64,000 nucleotides of DNA. Source: Bacteroidota bacterium. Lineage in GTDB: Bacteria > Bacteroidota > Bacteroidia > B-17B0 > Aurantibacillaceae. Below the pieces are notes generated by a model. The model saw only the letters and a program-made list of their open reading frames with translations. It was not told the DNA's origin and made no database searches. Position numbers and translations under genes: made by a program. Location: the NCBI GenBank assembly GCA_030692515.1, contig JAUXZS010000029.1, positions 1 to 64,000 of the forward strand, in the 5' to 3' direction. Positions 46,011 through 53,587 of the stretch are shown in pieces; the first letter of the stretch is position 1, and each line of letters opens with the position of its first letter.

Positions 46011-46437
46011 AGTAACAAATCCAAAATTTGAAGCTTCAGATATATATGAAGGAGGAGACATAACTCAAATCAAAGCCGATGAGTTAAAAGGCAATATTGT
46101 TGCAATTCGCCAATTAATTAATTCCCATAATTTGGCTGCGACTGAGAGCAAGAAAAAAGATTCAGAAATCCAAAAGTTAACCGCTGAGAATGAATATTTA
46201 AACACCGCACCTTACGTTTCAATTATTGCTGCAATTATAAATTTAGTCGGTTCATTAATAATTGGTTTAGCCTCAGAAATGGCAGGTAACGAGTTACAGA
46301 GTTCAGAAGGCGATATTTCAAGAAAAAGTATTTTGTTACTTTCTACTGGCGTAGTACTTATTTTGTTAGGATCATTAGCAACAATCTTTTACCCGAAGGC
46401 TAGAAGTTGGTATAATAAAGATAAAAAAACAATCTAA
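46000..46437 (+). CDS. Small two-helix membrane protein
   Basis: After a polar ~60-residue start with a short coiled coil (ESKKKDSEIQKLTAENEYL), two membrane helices follow (YVSIIAAIINLVGSLIIGL and KSILLLSTGVVLILLGSLATIFY). A basic tail (PKARSWYNKDKK) ends the protein. Start overlap with the previous gene indicates coupled translation, so this may be the membrane anchor or effector of a two-protein unit. I do not recognise the family. Confidence 0.6.
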   Translation: MSNKVTNPKFEASDIYEGGDITQIKADELKGNIVAIRQLINSHNLAATESKKKDSEIQKLTAENEYLNTAPYVSIIAAIINLVGSLIIGLASEMAGNELQSSEGDISRKSILLLSTGVVLILLGSLATIFYPKARSWYNKDKKTI

Positions 46438-46494
46438 ATGAAAACCTTAAGGATGTAATAATTATGATAACTGAAATAAAAATAATTCTTATTG

Positions 46495-47007
46495 ATGAAA
46501 ATAATGTTAAGTCAACTATATAAAAAAAAGTATTTAATTCGCCATAAAATTTTAGAAACTTTATACCAATCTCAATTTAAAGCTTTTGAAAATGTCCCAC
46601 CTACCGAAGGAGTTTTTATTAGTGATTATTCAATAAGCCAGAAAGAAATTTCTGAAAAAACAGGATTTGATGAAAAAGATTTAATTCCTGAAATTGAAAT
46701 CCTTCATGACCGAAAACAAATTTCATTTGAAACAGACGACTACGAAAACTTCTATTTTATCACAAAACAAGGAAGCGTAAACTATCATGATAAATTTTAC
46801 CTTGAAGAGGGAAAAAAGACACTATTAACCATTGTAAAAGACAGCTTAAGTATAATTACAACAATTGGACTTTTCACAATAGCTATTTATACTTTTATTA
46901 CAAATATTTCCCAAACAAGGGACAATACAAAAGATTTAGAATTAATGAAGCGTCACATTGATTCTCTAGAATTTGAGGTAAAAAAAACAAAGTTTGAATT
47001 TAAATAA
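46495..47007 (+). CDS. Unknown protein with winged-helix-like N-terminus and one membrane helix
   Basis: The first ATG is 46495; another at 46504 is also possible. Residues ~10-85 look like a winged helix (KKYLIRHKILETLY, SISQKEISEKTGFDEKDLIPEIEILHDRKQI, in pieces). A stem, one membrane helix (SIITTIGLFTIAIYTFI) and a short coiled coil at the C-terminus follow. A DNA-binding-like domain tied to the membrane is uncommon. The gene is 57 bases after the two-helix protein and may belong to the same unit. The function is unknown. Confidence 0.5.
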   Translation: MKIMLSQLYKKKYLIRHKILETLYQSQFKAFENVPPTEGVFISDYSISQKEISEKTGFDEKDLIPEIEILHDRKQISFETDDYENFYFITKQGSVNYHDKFYLEEGKKTLLTIVKDSLSIITTIGLFTIAIYTFITNISQTRDNTKDLELMKRHIDSLEFEVKKTKFEFK

Positions 47008-47375
47008 TTATAATGTTAAATCAATAAGGGATAAAAATCAAAATTTAATTGAATTATATGATAATATAGCTTACAGCCCTAAAGTCTAACAAATAATGAC
47101 ACTCATTTATTCTAAGTTTTCAATAATTTAAAAGTAAAAGACTTAGTAGTTGTTTCAATTAAAAAAATATTTATATCATAAGCAAAATTTCGGATAAGTG
47201 CTTTAAACTAAAGCAAAATATCTTTCAAAATAATAAAAAAATAAATGAAACTAAATTTGAAAGCAAAATACAAATCAATTAACATTCTAATTAAGTCGTA
47301 GTAAAAAGCAAAGATTCTTATAATCAAAAATTAGTGATATATGAATTACTAAAAAAAACACTAGAATAAACCACA
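47008..47375. other. Non-coding AT-rich gap before the RelA/SpoT-domain gene
   Basis: This 368-base stretch has no ORF of note, no clear hairpin terminator and no exact TAnnTTTG element. It is more AT-rich than its surroundings and separates the small-protein genes from the alarmone-synthetase-like gene, so the latter probably has its own promoter here. Confidence 0.5.
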
Positions 47376-48695
47376 ATGACAATTTCAAAAGCGGATATTG
47401 ATAGATTAGGGAATCTTATAAGGGTTGAAAGAGATAATATTAGTGATTCCACCCTAAACAGTCTGCAAGAATATAGAACTTCTCACAAAGAAATTCTTTC
47501 ATTGACTTTTAAAATGCTTTGTTTAAATACGCAAAAAATCCACCTTACTTCAATAGTTACATATAGAATTAAAAGATTCCAATCGATTATAGGAAAACTT
47601 CACCGTTATCCTGAAATGAGATTTAATCGTATGTGGGATATTGGAGGATGCAGATGTATATTAAGAAATAATTTTGACGTTTATAAATTAAAGGATTTAA
47701 TTTCCAAGGAAGCCGATTTTGAAATCGTAAAAGAATATGATTACATAGAAAAACCTCAAAAGGATGGTTATAAATCATTGCATCTATTTGTTAAACATAA
47801 ATTATCTGATAAAATTATAGAAGTTCAAGTTAGAAATCAAATTGACCATAATTGGGCAACTCTTGTGGAAATTACTGATGTCCTATATGATTCAAAATTA
47901 AAGGAACATAGCAATAATAAAGATCTTCTTCGGTTTCATTTTTTACTCTCTAAAATTTCAGAACTAAATATTCAAGATAAAAAAGAAATTTCTCAAATTC
48001 TTAAAAAATATAATTATTTCGAAAGATTAAGTGAAGTTTTTTCTAGAAATTACATTAAGGTTAGAAGACAATGGTTTGATATTGAATATAAACATAGTCA
48101 CAAGTTTTTTTTAATTGAAACTTCAAAAGATAATGTTCCCAAAATAGAGTCATATAAAACGTCGAATGAAGCAGAAGATTCTTATTTTAATGTCTACAAA
48201 TCAAGAAAAAATGCAAATGTTGTCTTGACTCATTTACAGAAACCCAGTTATAGTCAAATTAGTATAGCCTACTCTAATTACATTCTTACATTCCATAGTT
48301 TTTTAACTGAGTGCTATGAAATTCTTGAAAGTCTAATTGTTGAATCGCTTGAAAAAAAACAATATATCGAATATTTTAAAATATATAATTTATATAATAG
48401 CTTAGTCTTTAATCATATTAGCAACCTCAAGAGCGATATTCGAGAAATAGGTACATATGCAAACGAAACAAAAAACAAAAAGAATAAAGACAAAAGGAAA
48501 GAAAAAGAGTGGATAGAAGATATCCAAAAAAATGTGGATGAAAGTAATGATAGACGCAAAAAACTAATTGACAAATTTAGAAAAAGCATGCCGACTAGTG
48601 GGTTCGGCAAATTAGCGGTGATATATATTACTATATATATTGATAAAAAAAATCAACGAAAAATTAAGAAAGTATTGGCTTTAAACTCAAACTAA
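47376..48695 (+). CDS. Lone RelA/SpoT-domain (p)ppGpp synthetase-like protein with long C-terminal extension
   Basis: Residues ~60-170 hold the full RelA/SpoT nucleotidyltransferase motif set: R64-x-K66 and K74 in RIKRFQSIIGKL, D88 in DIGGCR, DYIEKPQKDGYKSLH (122-136), E149 in IEVQVRNQ and W160-ATLVE. There is no HD hydrolase domain and no TGS or ACT domain. About 270 further residues, including a Lys/Glu-rich segment (KNKKNKDKRKEKEW), have no family I recognise. Lone synthetases of this kind include housekeeping SAS enzymes, toxic SAS toxins and the CapRel phage-defence proteins. The location in an accessory region favours the last two, but this is inference. Confidence 0.75.
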   Translation: MTISKADIDRLGNLIRVERDNISDSTLNSLQEYRTSHKEILSLTFKMLCLNTQKIHLTSIVTYRIKRFQSIIGKLHRYPEMRFNRMWDIGGCRCILRNNFDVYKLKDLISKEADFEIVKEYDYIEKPQKDGYKSLHLFVKHKLSDKIIEVQVRNQIDHNWATLVEITDVLYDSKLKEHSNNKDLLRFHFLLSKISELNIQDKKEISQILKKYNYFERLSEVFSRNYIKVRRQWFDIEYKHSHKFFLIETSKDNVPKIESYKTSNEAEDSYFNVYKSRKNANVVLTHLQKPSYSQISIAYSNYILTFHSFLTECYEILESLIVESLEKKQYIEYFKIYNLYNSLVFNHISNLKSDIREIGTYANETKNKKNKDKRKEKEWIEDIQKNVDESNDRRKKLIDKFRKSMPTSGFGKLAVIYITIYIDKKNQRKIKKVLALNSN

Positions 48696-48845
48696 GCAAA
48701 AAGATTAATAGTATCATTCATCGTTCATTCCATTTAATAGGTGTTTTTTTCGAAAACATTAAGTTGATTTTATCATAATTTTACTGAATTATTAGTGCCA
48801 AATAATAATTGATTTAAAAATGAGTTCTCCTTTCCAAGAGTCAAA

Positions 48846-48882
48846 ATGCAAAAGTCGTGCTCAAAGAGCAATACTTTTGCAT
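48846..48882. repeat. Structured repeat copy A, internally deleted
   Basis: ATGCAAAAGT (48846-48855) pairs perfectly with ACTTTTGCAT (48873-48882). The 17-base interior contains a small hairpin (TGCTC-AAA-GAGCA). Its flanks match copy C: 48838-48856 and 50590-50608 agree at 18 of 19 bases. It therefore looks like copy C with its ~100-base interior removed. It is followed 6 bases later by a tmRNA 3'-end core. Confidence 0.7.
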
Positions 48883-48888
48883 ATATCT

Positions 48889-48905
48889 GTGGACCCAGAG
48901 AGATT
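48889..48905 (-). repeat. tmRNA 3'-end core, distal copy
   Basis: GTGGACCCAGAGAGATT matches the end of the intact tmRNA (50725-50741) at 16 of 17 bases and then diverges. It is a candidate left attachment remnant for DNA inserted at ssrA. Confidence 0.65.
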
Positions 48906-48938
48906 AACTACGTTGATCTCTTGAGTACCCATCGTCAA

Positions 48939-49061
48939 CATCAAATGAATTCTGCTTGTAGCAGAATATTTTTTATTTTCCTATATCTGTGTGAAAGTGA
49001 ACTTTCACTCTGATTCCGGAAAACAAAAAAGTCCCGCCAAAAGGCGAGACTTCATTTGATG
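48939..49061. repeat. Structured repeat copy B (outer stem with three inner hairpins)
   Basis: The outer stem pairs CATCAAATGA with TCATTTGATG (48939-48948 with 49052-49061). Inside are hairpin 1 (ATTCTGC/GCAGAAT, from 48949), hairpin 2 (GTGAAAGT/ACTTTCAC, from 48991) and hairpin 3 (GTCCCGCC/GGCGAGAC, from 49031, one mismatch). Copy C at 50597-50719 has the same three hairpins with identical start-to-start distances of 42 and 40 bases but different stem sequences. Both share AAAACAAAAAAGTCCCGCC next to hairpin 3. Confidence 0.7.
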
Positions 49062-49068
49062 CATTCTG

Positions 49069-49101
49069 TTCAGCCCACCGACATTTTTTCGAACTCCTTT
49101 C
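49069..49101 (-). repeat. Degenerate tmRNA 3'-end copy
   Basis: The stretch keeps TCAG at its start and TTCGAACTC near its end with the same spacing as the real tmRNA terminus (50722-50754), while the bases between have drifted. Like the other cores it directly follows a structured repeat (copy B). The call rests on short matches. Confidence 0.4.
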
Positions 49102-49270
49102 TTGAAGATCTCAATAAAATAAGTGTGTTAAAGCAATATTTAAGCATTTAGAGTTTCCTCTGAAAAAGAGCGTGTTTTCTCCTGTATAAAAACTATACAT
49201 GAGACACTTGTCAGGTATAAATATTTTAATTATCTTTACATGATAAGAGTATTAGGTAAAAACGCTTTAC

Positions 49271-50377
49271 ATGACAAAAAGTAAAAAAAATATAATTCCG
49301 GATAGTGAAATTGCATTTAATAATCTGCCTTTTTTACCACCTAATAAAGATAAAATTGAAACTGTAAAAGTTTTAAGGCAACTAGTAAAATCTTCAGTTG
49401 CATTGGCAGAATTAAAAGGAATAGTTCACATTTTACCTAATCCGGAAATTTTGCTTAATGCAATTATTTTGAAAGAAGCTAGAGCTAGTTCGGAAATAGA
49501 AAATGTAATAACAACACAAGATAAATTATACCAAGCTCTTTCAGCGAAAGGCATACAAGTTGATACTGCTACAAAGGAAGTTTTGAGATATCGAGAGGCA
49601 ATGCTTTACGGAGTGAATTTTATAAAGACGAAGTCCTTTTTAACAACAAACGCAATTATTGAAATCCAAAAAATACTTGAAGAAAATAATGCAGGAATAA
49701 GAAAATTGCCCGGTACAGCTCTTCGAAATGCATCAACTAGAAAAGTGATTTATACACCTCCTGACAATATTGATGCTATAAATAGGCTATTGAGAAACTA
49801 CGAGCAATACATAAATGAGGAAGATGATATTCCTCACCTAATAAAAATGGCTGTTCAACATTATCAATTTGAAAGCATCCATCCTTTTTATGATGGAAAC
49901 GGGCGTACTGGAAGGATAATAAATATTTTGTGCTTAATTATGGGTGGACTGCTTGAGAACCCTGTGTTATTTTTAAGCGGTTATATAATAGATAACAAAT
50001 CTGATTATTATAAATTGTTACAAGAAGTTAGAACAAAACAAAATTGGGAGGCCTGGATTTTATTTATTTTGAAAGGGATAGAATCAACAGCAAAAGAAAC
50101 CATCGCTCAGGTTGCCAGAATCAGTAAATTGTTTGATCAAACAAAAGGAGTAGTCCAAAAAAAGATTCCTAAAATTTATAATAAAGAATTGATTGAAATT
50201 TTATTTGAGCAGCCCTATTGTAAAAGTGAATATTTAGAAAATCGATTAGGTATTTCCCGAATTACAGCATCAAAATATCTTAAAGAGTTGGAGAAAATTG
50301 AAGTTTTAAAATCGAAAAAGGTTTGGAAAGAAACACTTTATATTAACACAGACCTTTTTAATCTCTTGAAAAAGTAA
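49271..50377 (+). CDS. Fic-family AMPylase with N-terminal inhibitory motif and C-terminal winged helix
   Basis: The Fic motif HPFYDGNGRTGR is complete (residues 204-215). The N-terminal inhibitory motif [S/T]xxxE[G/N] is seen as S73-S-E-I-E77-N78, placing it in the class II, self-inhibited group. The C-terminus (about 315-365) is a winged helix (SEYLENRLGISRITASKYLKELEKI, in pieces). Fic enzymes transfer AMP or other groups to target proteins. The gene lies between repeated tmRNA 3'-end cores (48889 and 50544) and is the only gene in that 1.65-kb unit, so it looks like cargo of an inserted element. No integrase gene is present. Confidence 0.92.
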   Translation: MTKSKKNIIPDSEIAFNNLPFLPPNKDKIETVKVLRQLVKSSVALAELKGIVHILPNPEILLNAIILKEARASSEIENVITTQDKLYQALSAKGIQVDTATKEVLRYREAMLYGVNFIKTKSFLTTNAIIEIQKILEENNAGIRKLPGTALRNASTRKVIYTPPDNIDAINRLLRNYEQYINEEDDIPHLIKMAVQHYQFESIHPFYDGNGRTGRIINILCLIMGGLLENPVLFLSGYIIDNKSDYYKLLQEVRTKQNWEAWILFILKGIESTAKETIAQVARISKLFDQTKGVVQKKIPKIYNKELIEILFEQPYCKSEYLENRLGISRITASKYLKELEKIEVLKSKKVWKETLYINTDLFNLLKK

Positions 50378-50506
50378 GCTAAAAAGTTCGAATCCCTTTG
50401 AGATACTAGGTTAAAAACCTTGTTTTTTAAAAAAGTTCGAACTCTACTTTTAAAAAACATAGTCTCTCGAACAACTAATATTGACAAGGGTTTCAGAGGA
50501 AATAAA

Positions 50507-50541
50507 AAAGGGACAAAACAAAAAAATTAGTTTGTCCCTTT
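50507..50541. terminator. Intrinsic terminator after the Fic gene
   Basis: AAAGGGACAAA (50507-50517) and TTTGTCCCTTT (50531-50541) form a perfect 11-bp stem with a 13-base loop. A tmRNA-end core begins 3 bases later, repeating the pattern of palindrome followed by core seen elsewhere in this region. Confidence 0.65.
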
Positions 50542-50543
50542 GG

Positions 50544-50560
50544 GTGGACCCGGAGAGATT
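50544..50560 (-). repeat. tmRNA 3'-end core, middle copy
   Basis: GTGGACCCGGAGAGATT is identical over 17 bases to the end of the intact tmRNA at 50725-50741 and differs afterwards. With the distal copy it brackets the Fic gene. Confidence 0.75.
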
Positions 50561-50596
50561 ATTGCTACGCAATGAACCCTCCTAACCATGAGTCAA

Positions 50597-50719
50597 AATG
50601 TAAAAGTCATTTTGCTTTGCAAATTGCTTTTTTGTTTTACGCATTCGCTTTTGAAAACAAGTTTTCAACGCTTCTTCGCAAAACAAAAAAGTCCCGCCTT
50701 TCGGCGGGACTTTTACATT
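50597..50719. repeat. Structured repeat copy C, overlapping the tmRNA terminator
   Basis: AATGTAAAAGTC (50597-50608) is the exact reverse complement of GACTTTTACATT (50708-50719). Inner hairpins start at 50609 (ATTTTGC/GCAAATT, 6 of 7 pairs), 50651 (TTGAAAAC/GTTTTCAA) and 50691 (GTCCCGCC/GGCGGGAC). This is the same architecture and spacing as copy B. Hairpin 3 is also the terminator of the tmRNA gene. Confidence 0.72.
50685..50714 (-). terminator. tmRNA terminator
   Basis: GTCCCGCC (50691-50698) and GGCGGGAC (50703-50710) with a 4-base loop form a GC-rich stem. On the minus strand it is followed by a run of T (50690-50685). It lies 12 bases beyond the tmRNA 3' end. Confidence 0.9.
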
Positions 50720-50725
50720 TATCAG

Positions 50726-51091
50726 TGGACCCGGAGAGATTCGAACTCTCGTCCAAATAAGGAATAAATAAGCTTTCTACACGTTTAGTTATAACTTGGT
50801 TGTAGGCGAAGGGCAGGCGTTATATCAAACCAACCCCTAACTTAGCTATTAATATTGTTTTACATAATAGCATTTGTAAAACAAACTACACATTTATGAT
50901 GCTTTACCCAAGGCGCAGAGCAGCTTAGCTCCCTGGAAAGCAAAGGACACTTAATTCTAAATTAAGCAGCCATAGCGTAAGAGTTATCTTCGCCAAATAA
51001 AAGTTTTGAAAGTTAAATTTAAAGAGCCATTCTTACAACGCTCTACATGCTTACATATCTAATGCGCTTACTGTCAAATCCGGTCGGGCCC
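50726..51091 (-). ncRNA. ssrA: tmRNA (transfer-messenger RNA)
   Basis: The 5' end GGGCCCG (51091-51085) pairs with CGGGTCC (50733-50727) as a 7-bp acceptor stem containing one G-U pair. The T-arm (GAGAGTTCGAATCTCTC) lies just inside the 3' end. The tag frame at 50994-50962 on the minus strand reads GEDNSYAMAA and stops with TAA, a typical Bacteroidota tag ending in hydrophobic residues. The terminal CCA is not encoded (CTG follows the discriminator A). tmRNA with SmpB rescues stalled ribosomes and tags the products for proteolysis. Its 3' end is a frequent integration site for mobile DNA, and partial copies lie downstream. Confidence 0.95.
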
Positions 51092-51170
51092 ATTTGGAAT
51101 TATAAATTTTAAATGTTGAATTAAGAATGCCATCCAACAAATAAAAAATAATTGCCTTCAAAGAACATAA

Positions 51171-51178
51171 CAAAGGTA
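51171..51178 (-). promoter_or_regulatory. Candidate -7 element of ssrA
   Basis: On the minus strand TACCTTTG is an exact TAnnTTTG match about 80 bases before the mature tmRNA 5' end, allowing a leader removed by RNase P. No clear -33 element is seen at the expected distance. Confidence 0.35.
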
Positions 51179-51238
51179 CAACATTTTAAAGCCGGAAAAT
51201 AGAATTTTACTATATTTAACTTACAAAACTTCTAAATC

Positions 51239-51766
51239 ATGAAAAAAATCATCGCCTGTTTCGTGTTCCTAACAATTGCAACGAATACTTTTTCTCAGGA
51301 AACCGTAAAATCTAAAGCTTTAAAATTAAAATATACTCCGCCTGAAGGTTGGATAGCAGAAGAGTTTGGCGATAAACTTGATTGGGAAATTTCGGGTAAT
51401 GTTTTATGCAAATGCTCGGGAGCCAAGTTTAGCAAACAACACAAAGATGGAAAAATGAATGTTGTTATTTATCCTAGTTCTCAATCAGGATTAGATTCAG
51501 CTAAACGTAATTTTGTTGGTGTATTAAGATTTGAAAATGTAGAAAAATACGATAAAACAAAAAATAAATTTTTCTCTTTCGAAAGAAAAAAATCAAATTT
51601 CACTGATTCAAAATTGAACAAAAAATCGTTTGATGTAATACGTTATTTCGCAAAAGTGGAAGATCATTTTTATATTATTTATGCCTGGCAGGAAAATTTA
51701 AATTTAATGAGTCCACAAACTGAAAAAGAATTATTTCAAATGGTTAACGCTATTGAGCCTTTTTAA
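51239..51766 (+). CDS. Secreted protein of unknown function
   Basis: A signal peptide (IIACFVFLTIATNTFSQ) is followed by a ~150-residue alpha/beta domain that begins LKLKYTPPEGWIAEEFGDKLDWEIS and ends YIIYAWQENLNLMSPQTEKELFQMVNAIEPF (in pieces). The shape resembles PsbP-like domains that start with a P-x-GW motif, but the similarity is weak. It converges on the histidine kinase gene with a 5-base gap. The function is not recognised. Confidence 0.65.
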   Translation: MKKIIACFVFLTIATNTFSQETVKSKALKLKYTPPEGWIAEEFGDKLDWEISGNVLCKCSGAKFSKQHKDGKMNVVIYPSSQSGLDSAKRNFVGVLRFENVEKYDKTKNKFFSFERKKSNFTDSKLNKKSFDVIRYFAKVEDHFYIIYAWQENLNLMSPQTEKELFQMVNAIEPF

Positions 51767-51771
51767 CAAAC

Positions 51772-52971
51772 TCAATCAACTTTTTTAAATTTTAAGTTAA
51801 ACTGAAATCCCTTATTATTTTTAAAACCGCATTCACCATTGAGTTGTTCTGTTAAAGATTTAATGAGGTCCAATCCCAATGAATTTTTTTCTTCTTGTTG
51901 CGTCATCAGTCCCGGTCCATTATCCTTTAATTCAATAGTTATTACTCCGTTAATTTCAATTAAAGTTAAAAGTATTTTTAATTTTTGATTTTCTACTTGC
52001 GCATGCTTAAAAGCGTTTGTAATAAATTCATTGATAATAAGGCCGCAAGGAATTGCCTGCGTAAGGTTCAAATCAATTTTTGATGAATTTACTTCAATTT
52101 CCACATTATTCTTACCACCAAAAGAATTTACAAGTTCTGAAATAAGCGAGTCCAAATATATTCTAAAATTTAAATTGTCAAGATTATCGCTATTATAAAT
52201 TCTTGTATGTACAAGGGCCATCGAAAAAACCATGTTTCTACATTCTTCTAATGCAGTCTTTCCTTCTTCAGAATTTATTGAATTTTTTTTAAGATTTAAT
52301 ATACTTGTAACTATATTCAAATTATTTTTAACTCGATGGAACAGCTCTGCTAATAAAACTTCCTTTTGTTTGATGGTTTTCTCAAGAAGCGCTTCCTGCT
52401 TGAATGATTCTTTAGATAGAAACAAACTTATGGTTACTGTTACAAAAAAGGAAAATCCGATATTTACATACTTAACAATTGACGTTAAGTGCTGGGGTAA
52501 TTCAACTTTAAAATAATTAAAATGAAAGGAAATTAATGCTGTCCAAATATAAATTAAACTAATAAAAAGCAAAACAGCCATGTGCTTTGTAGTTTCCTTT
52601 CTTGAGAAAATTTGCATCAGTCCAAAAAGAAATGGAAAATAATAAAGTAAACCCATCGCATCACTTCCCATACGAATAGCAATTACAAATAAAAAATTTA
52701 TACCCAATAAATTAAAGAGATAACTAGCTGGCAAATACCCGAATTTTTTATTAAATACAAATACTAAGGGAATTAAACTCAAACAAATAGACGATTCTAT
52801 TGCAATTTGATAATACCCAAGTGAAATAAAAATAACAGTGCCTAAAGAAACATTTAAAAAAGCCAACATGGCTGTGTTGTTTGTTTTACGGATAAGCGTA
52901 ACTTGCCAGGGCAAATGATGTGCCTTAATGCCAATATTACTTATTCTTGCTATGCATCTTAAAAAAAACAT
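51772..52971 (-). CDS. Membrane sensor histidine kinase, HisKA_2 type
   Basis: Six membrane helices fill the first ~195 residues. A HisKA_2 dimerisation helix follows with the phospho-acceptor in ELFHRVKNNLNIVTSIL, and a HATPase domain has the N-box NEFITNAFKHA, DNGPGL and SLGLDLIKSLTEQLNGE. There is no PAS or periplasmic domain, so the signal is probably sensed in or at the membrane. No response regulator is adjacent, so it is an orphan kinase in this window. Confidence 0.9.
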   Translation of the reverse strand: MFFLRCIARISNIGIKAHHLPWQVTLIRKTNNTAMLAFLNVSLGTVIFISLGYYQIAIESSICLSLIPLVFVFNKKFGYLPASYLFNLLGINFLFVIAIRMGSDAMGLLYYFPFLFGLMQIFSRKETTKHMAVLLFISLIYIWTALISFHFNYFKVELPQHLTSIVKYVNIGFSFFVTVTISLFLSKESFKQEALLEKTIKQKEVLLAELFHRVKNNLNIVTSILNLKKNSINSEEGKTALEECRNMVFSMALVHTRIYNSDNLDNLNFRIYLDSLISELVNSFGGKNNVEIEVNSSKIDLNLTQAIPCGLIINEFITNAFKHAQVENQKLKILLTLIEINGVITIELKDNGPGLMTQQEEKNSLGLDLIKSLTEQLNGECGFKNNKGFQFNLKFKKVD

Positions 52972-53587
52972 AAATTCCCGTCAAATGTATAAAAATATAA
53001 CAGAATCTTCCTTTATTTGAATAATGAATTTATAAAGACAATGGTACTAATTCTTGACGATTTTTTTTTTGCTTTTAATTCAAGATAACTCCTTTTGATA
53101 ATATCGGTTATACTTTAGTGAATTTGCTATTCTGGATAAACACTTTGTTTCGCGATTACCGAATATCATCCTGTTTGCCCCTAAAATCAGAAATTCTAAT
53201 TTTCATATTTACTATTTAGTAAAATGGCGTTATTTCCGTATTATATTCCTCCCTTGCTTGGGTTTTTTATCTGATAAAAGTAAATAAGCATCGCTGATGT
53301 TCCCAATAAACTTATTTAAAAAAATAAGCAACAAATAAAACCTCTTCGCAATCTCTAGTTTAATCATAACACCCAAATAACAGTAAAAAAGCTAACCCAA
53401 CTCCATTACTAAAAATTCAATGTAAAGTGGTAAAAATCAACCTTCTTTTGAATGAAATTTTCAAGGGTGAGTAATTTTTTTAAAACTAATTTTTGCGATT
53501 TATTTACGAAGCAGAGGATAATTGTTTAATTTTAAAAGAGTAAATTATAAATACACACAATTTTCTTTGCTAGAAATCTCGTTTTAT
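52972..53587. other. Non-coding gap of about 0.6 kb
   Basis: The stretch between the upstream end of the kinase gene and the end of the S41 peptidase gene is AT-rich and broken by stops in all frames. I see no RNA gene, repeat or strong hairpin. It may hold the kinase promoter at its left end. A run of T at about 53060 is the only low-complexity feature. Confidence 0.5.

Noticed and set aside
48846-50741. Integron attC array explanation for the palindromic repeats
   Set aside because: No IntI-type gene and no recognisable RYYYAAC/GTTRRRY core sites are visible, and the copies fold as several hairpins instead of one long imperfect stem.
50572-50760. Short plus-strand ORF ending SVDPERFELSSK
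   Set aside because: It reads antisense through the tmRNA terminator and 3' end. Such peptides are common false genes over tRNA/tmRNA ends.
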